NCBI GenBank assembly: GCA_005786815.1
Contig: SYDB01000211.1
Span: 1-7,658 of the forward strand
DNA: 7,658 nucleotides
Source of the DNA: Burkholderiales bacterium
Lineage (GTDB): Bacteria; Pseudomonadota; Gammaproteobacteria; Burkholderiales; Burkholderiaceae_C
Direction: 5' to 3'
Position numbers and translations under genes: made by a program. How positions within the stretch are numbered: position 1 is the first letter of the stretch; each line of letters starts with the position of its first letter. Positions 1 through 6,216 of the stretch are shown here, piece after piece. The notes under the pieces were generated by a model. That model saw only the letters and a program-made list of their open reading frames with translations, ran no database searches and was not told the DNA's origin.

Positions 1-298
1 GATGCAAGCGTTCAATGACGATCCTGACACCGACGCTGTCATCATGATTGGTGAAATCGGTGGTCCTGATGAAGCAGACGCCGCACAGTGGTGCAAAGCC
101 AATATGAAAAAACCGATCGTTGGTTTTATTGCGGGTGTCACCGCACCGCCCGGCAAGCGCATGGGCCATGCGGGTGCGTTGATCTCTGGAGGTGCTGATA
201 CAGCTGACGCCAAACTCGCCATCATGGAAGAGTGTGGTTTCATTGTCACACGTAACCCTTCGGAATTAGGTAAGTTACTTAAAGCACAATTGAAGTGA
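1..298 (+). CDS. sucD: Succinyl-CoA ligase (ADP-forming) alpha subunit, C-terminal part (5' end outside window)
   Basis: This is the last 99 or so codons of the alpha subunit of succinyl-CoA synthetase, the TCA-cycle enzyme that converts succinyl-CoA to succinate with formation of ATP or GTP in the cytoplasm. The fragment contains the family hallmarks in order: MIGEIGG (about residues 15-21 from the first visible Met), [18 protein letters not shown] (42-59) and an ending like other SucD proteins. The histidine in GHAGA (codon at 167-169) corresponds to the active-site phosphohistidine of SucD (His246 in E. coli). The Met at base 2 is internal, not a start, because the family needs roughly 190 more residues upstream; base 1 is the end of the preceding codon. 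The gene ends with TGA at 296-298, at the normal C-terminus, so it is not truncated at that end. It would be the last gene of a sucCD operon, closed by the terminator at 424-455. Confidence 0.95.
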   Translation, partial: MQAFNDDPDTDAVIMIGEIGGPDEADAAQWCKANMKKPIVGFIAGVTAPPGKRMGHAGALISGGADTADAKLAIMEECGFIVTRNPSELGKLLKAQLK

Positions 299-303
299 CT
301 TAA

Positions 304-405
304 CTTTTCCACTATGCATACTCACTTGCTGGCGCGGTCATTATGATTTTGTGGGGACGCCAGATGAATGCCAAAGCTGAAACACAGGAAGACAAAACCA
401 CCTAG
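304..405 (+). pseudogene. Possible C-terminal remnant of a TerC-family membrane protein
   Basis: Directly after sucD lies a stop-free stretch of 33 codons, bounded by TAA at 301-303 and TAG at 403-405. Its translation begins [12 protein letters not shown], continues as a hydrophobic helix ending IMILWGRQM, and finishes with a charged tail rich in K, E, D, Q and T. A helix of the form 'HY...AGAV......G+' followed by a short polar tail is how I remember TerC-family integral membrane proteins ending, and a TerC gene commonly follows sucD in Comamonadaceae. The rest of such a gene (over 180 codons) is absent, and no start codon precedes the helix. I therefore read it as a deletion remnant sharing the old downstream terminator. 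It could instead be chance coding-like sequence, or carry a tiny ORF starting at ATG 343 (20 codons) or ATG 364 (13 codons, with GGGGA a few bases upstream). The family match is from memory. Confidence 0.45.
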
Positions 406-423
406 TTTCTATTGCGAATATTC

Positions 424-455
424 AAACGAGCGGCTTAACCACTGCTCGTTTTTTT
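424..455 (+). terminator. Rho-independent terminator downstream of sucD
   Basis: AAACGAGC at 424-431 pairs perfectly with GCTCGTTT at 444-451. The stem can be extended inward by a G-U and a G-C pair, leaving a loop of about 8 bases. Seven T residues follow at 449-455. This is a textbook intrinsic terminator. It closes the sucD transcript (and the TerC-like remnant, if transcribed) and insulates the pilin gene that starts at 570. Confidence 0.88.
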
Positions 456-557
456 GTGTCCATCACTTGCGCAAATACAAAACAATAGTTTCTAGAATGA
501 ATAAAGACTTAGCCCGAATTTAAAGTAAGAGCTTGTCTATTTCAGTAGGCGTTATGT

Positions 558-564
558 AGAGAGA
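558..564 (+). promoter_or_regulatory. Purine-rich ribosome binding region of pilA
   Basis: AGAGAGA lies 5 bases before the ATG at 570. It is purine-rich but only a partial match to AGGAGG. It is one of only two recognisable Shine-Dalgarno-like sites in the window and supports the start at 570. I found no convincing promoter between the terminator and this site. Confidence 0.5.
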
Positions 565-569
565 TAGAA

Positions 570-1082
570 ATGACAAAAATCGCACAAAAAGGTTTCACCC
601 TGATTGAAATCATGATCGTGATCGCCATCATCGGCATATTATCGTCCGTTGCTTTGCCTGCATACCAAGACTATGTTGTTCGCGCGCGCGTCAGTGAGGG
701 CTTGGCATTGGCAACGACCGCTAAAACCACGGTCATGGATGTTGTGAGCAACGGCAACGTCGCCACCACAGCAAACAACTACAAAGCCGACTATGCATGG
801 AGTGGCGCTACCAACAACATCAGCGTGATTGATGTTGCACCCGCTACCGGAGCTATCTCTATCACGACAACGCCGGCCGCAGGCGGCGGCAAATTGCTGT
901 TGGTGCCTTTCACAGGGCCAGTGGCTAGCCCCGTAGCGTTGCCCGCCCCCGATGCTGCTAGCCCGATCGTCAGCGGCAATGTGCAATGGAAGTGTTTGTC
1001 TAAGGGTGCCGCCACATTTGCAGGTGTAGCCGTGCCGTCTGACGCGCTGGATAGGAAATATGCGCCTAGTGAATGTAAGTAA
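570..1082 (+). CDS. pilA: Type IV major pilin (PilA-like prepilin)
   Basis: A 170-residue type IVa pilin precursor, the subunit that polymerises into type IV pili for twitching, adhesion and DNA uptake. The leader is eight residues, MTKIAQKG, cut after Gly8 by prepilin peptidase (PilD) to leave an N-methylated Phe1. The mature N-terminus [20 protein letters not shown] is the conserved hydrophobic helix with Glu5, followed by [16 protein letters not shown], the usual continuation. Cys142 and Cys169 are placed to form the C-terminal disulfide (D-region) loop, so the protein appears complete. Residues 117-134 are rich in Ala, Pro and Ser, a plausible O-glycosylation segment. The C-terminal residue is Lys, not the Ser modified by Pseudomonas TfpO. 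The gene follows a terminator, so it should have its own promoter, and the PglL-type ligase gene starts 36 bases after its stop with no terminator between, suggesting co-transcription. Assignment as pilin is very secure; major versus minor pilin is inferred from length and sequence. Confidence 0.95.
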   Translation: MTKIAQKGFTLIEIMIVIAIIGILSSVALPAYQDYVVRARVSEGLALATTAKTTVMDVVSNGNVATTANNYKADYAWSGATNNISVIDVAPATGAISITTTPAAGGGKLLLVPFTGPVASPVALPAPDAASPIVSGNVQWKCLSKGAATFAGVAVPSDALDRKYAPSECK

Positions 1083-1118
1083 GGTTTCCTAAAACGTGTT
1101 GTGCATGAAAATCTAGCC

Positions 1119-2888
1119 ATGCAGATTTTCAAAAGCCCGTTGTTGCTAGCAAATCGTCTGCTTCTTGTCGTTTGTTTAATGCTGCCGTGGCTAAATCCGT
1201 TTACAAGTGCGCCTTCGACTTCCGTTATTCCATTGCTCTTGAGTTGGATGATGGTGGCGTGTGCTTTGTTATTGGTAGTGGACGAAACGCCAGCACAAAC
1301 AACATCAAACTTTAAAAGATTAGTGCCAACAACAGTAGTGGCAACTGAACTGGGGCTTGGCATTGTGCCTGTCCGTTTTTTCTCTCGACTATTGCAGACC
1401 GCTTTTCAAAATAAATGGGGGCTGCTATTGGTGGTATGGTTTTTGGTGTCTGCACTCACAGTGCCAGCAGTCATCGATCGGGCGTTGATGCTAGGTGTAG
1501 TTGTAGCCATCGCCTGCATTTGGATCGCGGTGCAAATTGGTAAGCGTGCTGCCAACCCCGCAAACGGATTGCTGCATTGGTTATTAGCAGCGTGGTTGCT
1601 TGCAGCCTTAGTAAGTAGCCTTTTGGCAATATTGCAATATCTAAATATGGCGCGTGAATTGGCACCTTGGGTCAACCAGCCGCACATGGGGGACGCATTT
1701 GCAAATTTGCGGCAACGTAATCAATTTGCCTCGCTCACCAGCATTGGCTTAGTGGCTTTACTTGGCATGGTGGCGGCTAAGCGCAACATGTCTAAGCGCT
1801 ATTTGGCAGCAGCGTGGTGTGCGCTTGCTTTGCTGGCAGCAGGTTTGGCTTGTTCAGTATCACGCACAGGCGCCGTGCAATGGTTGGTGGTATTTGCATT
1901 GGCCATGCTATGGGCTTGGAAAGCGCGCAAACATACCCGTCGGGCTTTGATGCAACTTGCGATAGGAGCGCCACTGTTGGTCATCCTATGGTCGTTGGTT
2001 CTGCCGTGGGTTGCGCTGCAACTCAATGGTGTGATGGGTGCGAGTTTGTTGCTAAGGGTTGCGGGGCAAGCGCAAGACTATGCGCCTTGCGGGGGCCGAC
2101 GCGTTCTCTGGACTAATGCTCTGCAGATGCTCTCGCAACACCCTTGGCAAGGCTGGGGTTTGGGCGAAACAGACTTTGCCCACTACAGCACCGACTACCA
2201 AAGCGAGCGCTTCTGCGATTTATTGGATAACGCGCACAACCTTCCCCTCCATCTGGCCTTAGAGTTTGGAGCTCCGTTTGCGTTGCTATGTTGTGTTCTT
2301 GCTGTGCATTGGATATATCAAAAGGTCAAGCTGCATGCCCTGACTAATGCGCAATGCACAGGGCTGGCAATGCTGCTGGTACTTGGCTTACACAGCATGT
2401 TGGAGTACCCGCTGTGGTATGGGCCATTTCAAATAGCCCTAGGTTTGGCTTTGGGTTTATTGGCAGAGCAGGCACAAAGCGAGACAGTTGAAGCTGATCC
2501 GTTCAGCGGCACGCCTGAGCATATATTCCCTATGCTCGTATGTAGCGCACTGTTTTTGGGTTGCTTATATGTGGCCTGGGACTACAACCGCGTAGCGCAA
2601 ATCTACAGACAACCAGAGATGCGCGATGCGGCTTACCGAGACAATCCTATGCAAGCAGCGAGTCAAACTTGGTTGTTTAAAAACCAAGTTGACTTTGCAC
2701 GACTGATGACCCAAAGCATCACGCAAGAAAACGCACAAGAAACTTACGAACTGGCTATGCGCGTTCTGCACTATTCACCAGAGCCACGTGTTGTAGAGCG
2801 TGCAGTGGAGAGTTTGCGCTTATCTGGTAATGCCCAAGAGGCTGAAAAACTCGCAAGCCGACTACCAACTATCGCCCCCCGTAAATAG
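1119..2888 (+). CDS. O-oligosaccharyltransferase / O-antigen ligase family membrane protein (PglL/Wzy_C type)
   Basis: A 589-residue integral membrane protein with about 11-12 predicted hydrophobic segments. From N to C it has two helices with a roughly 45-residue hydrophilic stretch after them, a block of helices, a PglL_A-like signature FANLRQRNQFASL (about residues 194-206), and a large periplasmic loop (about 304-376). The loop contains RRVLWTNALQML, GWGLGETDF and DNAHNLPLHLALEFG, where the AHN histidine (about 373) matches the functionally important His of WaaL/PglL ligases. LEYPLWYGPFQIALGL and a soluble C-terminal region (Wzy_C_2-like) follow. Such enzymes transfer a lipid-linked glycan to pilin serine/threonine residues or to lipid A core. 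Its place directly after pilA favours pilin or general protein O-glycosylation. Two loop cysteines (about 324 and 366) could form a disulfide. Start choice: ATG 1119 is preferred; an in-frame GTG at 1101 would add six residues, and neither has a good Shine-Dalgarno sequence. A role as O-antigen ligase or polymerase remains possible. Confidence 0.88.
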   Translation: MQIFKSPLLLANRLLLVVCLMLPWLNPFTSAPSTSVIPLLLSWMMVACALLLVVDETPAQTTSNFKRLVPTTVVATELGLGIVPVRFFSRLLQTAFQNKWGLLLVVWFLVSALTVPAVIDRALMLGVVVAIACIWIAVQIGKRAANPANGLLHWLLAAWLLAALVSSLLAILQYLNMARELAPWVNQPHMGDAFANLRQRNQFASLTSIGLVALLGMVAAKRNMSKRYLAAAWCALALLAAGLACSVSRTGAVQWLVVFALAMLWAWKARKHTRRALMQLAIGAPLLVILWSLVLPWVALQLNGVMGASLLLRVAGQAQDYAPCGGRRVLWTNALQMLSQHPWQGWGLGETDFAHYSTDYQSERFCDLLDNAHNLPLHLALEFGAPFALLCCVLAVHWIYQKVKLHALTNAQCTGLAMLLVLGLHSMLEYPLWYGPFQIALGLALGLLAEQAQSETVEADPFSGTPEHIFPMLVCSALFLGCLYVAWDYNRVAQIYRQPEMRDAAYRDNPMQAASQTWLFKNQVDFARLMTQSITQENAQETYELAMRVLHYSPEPRVVERAVESLRLSGNAQEAEKLASRLPTIAPRK

Positions 2889-2949
2889 CGCGCGCATTTA
2901 TCGATCGACTGCTAAGACAGCAAGCACCGCGCTGCGCTTAAACTCAAGC

Positions 2950-3744
2950 ATGCTCTCCGCAATATTGATCACGCGCAACGAAGCGCACAACTTAGAAGAC
3001 TGCCTAGCCTCACTTCAAGGCTTGGCCTATGAAATTGTGGTGGTCGACACACATAGCAACGATGCAACAGTTTCAATTGCCCAGAGATTTGGCGCCAAAG
3101 TCGCGCAACCCGATGACTGGCCCGGCTTTGGCCCACAAAATAACCGTGCTTTAGCACTGGCAACACAGCCTTGGATTTTGTCGATTGATGCCGACGAGCG
3201 TGTGTCGCCAGAGTTGGCCGCAGAAATTAATCTGCTGATTGGTCGAGCACAACCTGATGGCAGCCGCTTAGATTCTGAAGAAAAGCAGTACAGCGCCTAT
3301 GAAATTCCAAGAAAGTCTTGGTACTGTGGCAAATTTATCCAACATTGCGGTTGGCGCCCTGACTATGTTTTACGTTTATTTCGTAAAAGCAATGCGAAGT
3401 TTTCAGATGACTTGGTCCACGAGCGCGTCATCACCACCGACGTAATTAGCCAACTCAAAAACCATTTGCTCCATTACAGCTATCTAGACTTTTCACAAGT
3501 TTTAGTAAAGGTAGAGGCTTACTCCAGCGCTGCTGCGCAACAAGCATTTAGCCGCGGTGAACGTGGTTCGATTGGTAAGGGGATTGCACACGGCGCTTGG
3601 GCGTTTTTCAGAACCTATGTATTGCGCGCTGGGTTTTTAGATGGAGTGCATGGGTTGGCGCTGTCGATATCGAATGCGCAGACTAGTTATTACAAGTATG
3701 TGAAGTTGTGGGCGATGCAACAAACGAACAACTCAAGACGCTAG
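2950..3744 (+). CDS. Family 2 glycosyltransferase, WaaE/KdtX-like
   Basis: A 264-residue GT-A fold glycosyltransferase, predicted cytoplasmic or membrane-associated, that adds a sugar from a nucleotide-sugar donor during LPS core or pilin-glycan assembly. The N-terminus LSAILITRNEAHNLEDCL is the typical GT2 start. VVDTHSNDAT (31-40) is the variant of VVDSGSTDGT, DDWPGFGPQNNRALALA (55-71) is the WaaE-type segment, and SIDADERV (78-85) contains the D-x-D metal/donor site. GWRPDYVLRLFRK and VHERV follow. The C-terminal FRTYVLRAGFLDG...KYVKLW is usual for this subgroup. The start is set at ATG 2950 because the homologous region begins right there; the longer frame upstream overlaps the ligase gene with unrelated sequence. 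It lies 61 bases after the ligase stop in the same direction, probably one transcript. No clear Shine-Dalgarno site is visible. Donor and acceptor sugars cannot be told from sequence. Confidence 0.88.
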   Translation: MLSAILITRNEAHNLEDCLASLQGLAYEIVVVDTHSNDATVSIAQRFGAKVAQPDDWPGFGPQNNRALALATQPWILSIDADERVSPELAAEINLLIGRAQPDGSRLDSEEKQYSAYEIPRKSWYCGKFIQHCGWRPDYVLRLFRKSNAKFSDDLVHERVITTDVISQLKNHLLHYSYLDFSQVLVKVEAYSSAAAQQAFSRGERGSIGKGIAHGAWAFFRTYVLRAGFLDGVHGLALSISNAQTSYYKYVKLWAMQQTNNSRR

Positions 3745-3748
3745 TTGC

Positions 3749-4228
3749 TTAAGCTTTCGCCACAAAAATCCCACTCTTCCCCCCATGTTTCTCCAGCAAC
3801 TTCACATCAGTCATCGTCATACCCCTGTCGACTGCTTTACACATATCGTAGATAGTCAATAAAGCAATTTGTACCGCTGCTAAAGCCTCAATCTCAACCC
3901 CAGTAGGGCCAACGGTCTCCACAGTTGCCGTGCACTGCACACTATGAGCAGCCTCTTGCAAGTCAAATGCAATGGCCACTCGCGTAAGCGCAAGCGGGTG
4001 GCACAAGGGAATCAAATCACTGGCTTTCTTAGCTGCTTGAATACCAGCAATACGCGCAATGCTAAGTACATCGCCTTTTTTTGCGGTGCCGCTTTCAATC
4101 AATTTCCAAGTGGCTGCTTGCATTTGGATAGATCCAGTGGCAACAGCTACACGGTGGGTGTGGGCTTTGTCGGCGACATCGACCATATGGGCTTGGCCTT
4201 GGGCGTCAAAGTGGGTGAAATTGCTCAT
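3749..4228 (-). CDS. moaC: Cyclic pyranopterin monophosphate synthase (molybdenum cofactor biosynthesis protein C)
   Basis: A 159-residue protein of normal MoaC length. With MoaA it converts GTP to cyclic pyranopterin monophosphate, the first stage of molybdenum cofactor synthesis: MoaC rearranges the 3',8-cyclo-GTP product of MoaA. Diagnostic motifs are all present: [17 protein letters not shown] near the N-terminus, [19 protein letters not shown] (50-68), [12 protein letters not shown] (70-81) with the conserved His, [11 protein letters not shown] (109-119) and [12 protein letters not shown] (126-137) with the Asp and Lys used in catalysis. It converges on the glycosyltransferase gene with only 4 bases between stop codons, and diverges from the M48 protease with 39 bases between starts. 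No other moa genes are in the window, which is common in this order. No strong ribosome binding site is visible upstream of the ATG. Confidence 0.97.
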   Translation of the reverse strand: MSNFTHFDAQGQAHMVDVADKAHTHRVAVATGSIQMQAATWKLIESGTAKKGDVLSIARIAGIQAAKKASDLIPLCHPLALTRVAIAFDLQEAAHSVQCTATVETVGPTGVEIEALAAVQIALLTIYDMCKAVDRGMTMTDVKLLEKHGGKSGIFVAKA

Positions 4229-4250
4229 GGCGTTCGTAAGTAAGAATGAC

Positions 4251-4258
4251 GAGAGGGG
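4251..4258 (+). promoter_or_regulatory. Shine-Dalgarno site for the M48 protease gene (and an overlapping short frame)
   Basis: GAGAGGGG is the best Shine-Dalgarno match in the window. It is 9 bases from the ATG at 4268 (M48 protease frame) and 5 bases from an overlapping ATG at 4264 in another frame (ATGAATG). It supports 4268 as the translation start of the protease, but it equally serves the 23-codon frame at 4264-4335. Confidence 0.55.
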
Positions 4259-4267
4259 TTAACATGA

Positions 4268-5956
4268 ATGCTCCCGCATCATACGGGGCTTGTTTTTATG
4301 CCAGCTGCACCCACGCTATCTTTCTTCACGCTTAGTACTTCATGCACACGTTCATGTGCAGGACTGATCCTGTTGTGCAGACGGCTAGGCCTTTTGGCGT
4401 TAAGTGTTGTTCTCGCCTTGGGCGGCCAGCCACTGTACGGCCAAACCAACAATGTGCCTGCGCTGATGATGTCAGGCAATCGACTGCCGAATTTAGGCGA
4501 CGGCATTGATATTCCTTTGGGCGTAGAGCGCCGTTTAGGCGAGAACATTGCACGAGAAATTTACCGCGACCCTGACTACATAGACGACCCAGTGTTAGGC
4601 GACTATGTGCAATCGTTTTGGCAAGTGCTGCTCAGCGCAGCGCGGCAACGCGGAGAACTCACGCCCGAACTCGAACAACAATTTGCATGGGAAGTCACGC
4701 TGATTCGTGACCGCAGCATCAATGCCTTTGCGCTACCTGGCGGTTATTTGGGCGTGCATCTTGGCTTGATTTCAGCGGTGAGCAATGGAGGCGAGTTGGC
4801 CTCTGTGCTGGCGCATGAATTAAGCCATGTGACGCAACGCCATATCGCACGCATGATGTCGCAACAAGGCCGACAAGGTCCGATGGTGATTGGCGCCATG
4901 ATTTTGGGCATGTTGGCCGCGAGTCGCACGCCTAGTGCGAGCGGCATGAGTGCTGCCAATGCGGTGATGGTTGGTGGCCAAGCAGCAGCTATACAAAGCC
5001 AATTGAATTTTTCACGCGATATGGAACGCGAAGCAGACCGTGTGGGATACGGTGTGATGACCGACGCTGGCTTCGAACCACAAGGCTTTGTCACGATGTT
5101 TGAAAAGTTGCAGCAGGCTGCGCGTTTGAACGACAACGGATCGTTTCCTTATTTGCGTAGCCATCCGATGACAACCGAGCGCATCGCGGATGCGCAAGCT
5201 AGGCAGCAGTTATTGCCCGCTCGACCACCCGTAGTAACGACTCCTTTGCACGCCATGATGTCAGCGCGCGCATTGGTATTGGCTAACCCAGGTATTGACG
5301 CATTGCGTGGGTTGAGTGTGCAAGCCGCCTCAACCACTGTTGCCACTGCGCCCCTGTGGCGACAAGCTGGCATCTTGTATGCCGCCTCACTTGCGGAAAT
5401 GCGCCAACGTGATTGGGTCAATGCGCGGCGTACTTTGGCAAGGTTAGAAGCATTGCCTCTCACAGAGCCTGCAGCGCAACGCGTGGTGTTGCTACTAAAA
5501 GCGGAGCTGGCGCTGCAATCGGGCGAAGCGATGCAAGCTGTTAATTTGCTCAGCACCAAAACATCGGTGATCAACATCCATGACCGTGCATCGCGTTTGT
5601 TATTGGCGCAAAGTCGCGTAGCAACGCAACTGCCTGCACAAGGTAAATTGGCGTCGGACGATTTGGTGATGTGGGTCAACCGAATGCCGCGTGATGCGAA
5701 TGCATGGCTGTATTTGTCGGCGGCTTATGAATTGCAAGGCGACACCTTGCACGCTATCCGTGCGCAAGCAGAGGCGCGTGCCGCTGAGTTAGATTACGCT
5801 GCGGCGCTCGACCGATTCAAAGCAGCACAAACGGTGGCTTATCAATTAGCCAGAGAAGGCAAGCTAGACCGAAGCGGCCATATAGAAGCGTCTATCGTCG
5901 ATGCGCGTTTACGCGAGTTAGACCGGTTGCGGCGGGAACAAATGTTGGAGCGCTGA
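4268..5956 (+). CDS. Periplasmic M48 family metalloprotease with TPR-like C-terminus (BepA/YfgC-like)
   Basis: A 562-residue protein resembling E. coli BepA (487 residues), which assists and polices assembly of outer-membrane proteins such as LptD. An N-terminal hydrophobic segment (RRLGLLALSVVLALGG, about 38-53) is a Sec-type signal sequence. The peptidase domain begins near GVERRLGENIAREIYRDPDY. HELSH (183-187) is the zinc-binding HExxH. EREAD (253-257) gives the third ligand in the ExxxD pattern. RSHPMTTERI (297-306) contains a His in the position expected for the BepA regulatory His246. Residues from about 330 on form helical TPR-like repeats. All catalytic residues are present. The start at 4268 is backed by GAGAGGGG but gives an unusually long, basic-poor stretch before the signal sequence. 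Alternatives are ATG 4298 and TTG 4373; the latter would give a compact signal peptide. The 3' end overlaps the convergent small membrane gene by 39 bases. Confidence 0.93.
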   Translation: MLPHHTGLVFMPAAPTLSFFTLSTSCTRSCAGLILLCRRLGLLALSVVLALGGQPLYGQTNNVPALMMSGNRLPNLGDGIDIPLGVERRLGENIAREIYRDPDYIDDPVLGDYVQSFWQVLLSAARQRGELTPELEQQFAWEVTLIRDRSINAFALPGGYLGVHLGLISAVSNGGELASVLAHELSHVTQRHIARMMSQQGRQGPMVIGAMILGMLAASRTPSASGMSAANAVMVGGQAAAIQSQLNFSRDMEREADRVGYGVMTDAGFEPQGFVTMFEKLQQAARLNDNGSFPYLRSHPMTTERIADAQARQQLLPARPPVVTTPLHAMMSARALVLANPGIDALRGLSVQAASTTVATAPLWRQAGILYAASLAEMRQRDWVNARRTLARLEALPLTEPAAQRVVLLLKAELALQSGEAMQAVNLLSTKTSVINIHDRASRLLLAQSRVATQLPAQGKLASDDLVMWVNRMPRDANAWLYLSAAYELQGDTLHAIRAQAEARAAELDYAAALDRFKAAQTVAYQLAREGKLDRSGHIEASIVDARLRELDRLRREQMLER

Positions 5957-6148
5957 GTCGATCAACATGCAGAAGGTGGAGTAAAGCAAAGAGCCCAAAA
6001 GCGCAGAGGCAAAGCCGCTTACTTTAAATCCGTCCAACAAGGCGGCCGCCATGGCGGTGGCAAAGCTAGAAATTTCTATTCCGGTGGAAAGGTGGGCTAA
6101 AGCCAGTAATGCCGTAGCGTGCAGAACCCAAGTAATAAGAAGTTTCAT
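5918..6148 (-). CDS. Small membrane protein, shortened 'phage holin family 4' (Phage_holin_4_2-like) protein
   Basis: A 76-residue hydrophobic protein. MKLLITWVLHATALLALAHL is a typical start of the Phage_holin_4_2/YvlD-type family, a group of chromosomal inner-membrane proteins of unknown function despite the name. Members usually have about 110-120 residues and four membrane helices. They contain two similar blocks, one after helix 1 and one before helix 4, separated by about 40 residues. Here the blocks GIEISSFATAMAAALL (23-38) and GFKVSGFASALLGSLL (40-55) sit next to each other, so the central two helices seem deleted in frame, near base 6035. The C-terminus (to PPQPV) overlaps the end of the M48 gene by 39 bases in antisense. 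It diverges from the DUF3717 gene with 68 bases between starts. No ribosome binding site is evident. Whether it is a functional short form or a decaying gene is unknown; the frame itself is intact. Confidence 0.65.
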   Translation of the reverse strand: MKLLITWVLHATALLALAHLSTGIEISSFATAMAAALLDGFKVSGFASALLGSLLYSTFCMLIDSALQHLFPPQPV

Positions 6149-6216
6149 AACGGTGAAAGCATAGCATCCCAGCTATCATTCTCTGCTTTGTAATTGATAG
6201 ACACGCATTTATTTCC

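Noticed and set aside
457..470. Sigma-54-type promoter for pilA (TTGC element at 467-470)
   Set aside because: The matching upstream GG of the -24 element is absent (TG instead) and the site is about 100 bases from the start codon.
533..558. Sigma-70 promoter TTGTCT ... TATGTA upstream of pilA
   Set aside because: The spacer is only 14 bases and the -10 box would lie within about 15 bases of the start codon, overlapping the ribosome binding region.
679..690. CG-repeat (GCGCGCGCG) in pilA as a phase-variable tract
   Set aside because: Only a few dinucleotide units in a conserved coding position (residues VVRARVS of the pilin); fits ordinary codon use.
1101..1118. GTG at 1101 as the start of the ligase
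   Set aside because: ATG 1119 is in the same frame, close by, and gives a normal N-terminus (MQIFKSPLLLANRLLL). GTG 1101 has no better ribosome binding site. It cannot be fully excluded.
791..1363. 190-codon open frame on the minus strand across the end of pilA and the start of the ligase gene
   Set aside because: It is antisense to two well-supported genes, shows no recognisable family motif, and spans their boundary, as expected for a chance shadow frame.
2800..2949. Upstream extension of the glycosyltransferase frame overlapping the ligase gene
   Set aside because: The family's N-terminus (LSAILITRNEAHN) begins at ATG 2950. The extra 50 residues are unrelated and mostly antiphase to the ligase C-terminus.
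3747..3754. Palindrome GCTTAAGC at the glycosyltransferase/moaC junction as a terminator
   Set aside because: Too short, AT-rich in the centre, with no loop and no T-tract on either strand.
5149..5679. 176-codon minus-strand open frame inside the M48 protease gene
   Set aside because: It lies wholly antisense to a convincing conserved protease, with cysteine- and serine-rich sequence of no known family; shadow frame.
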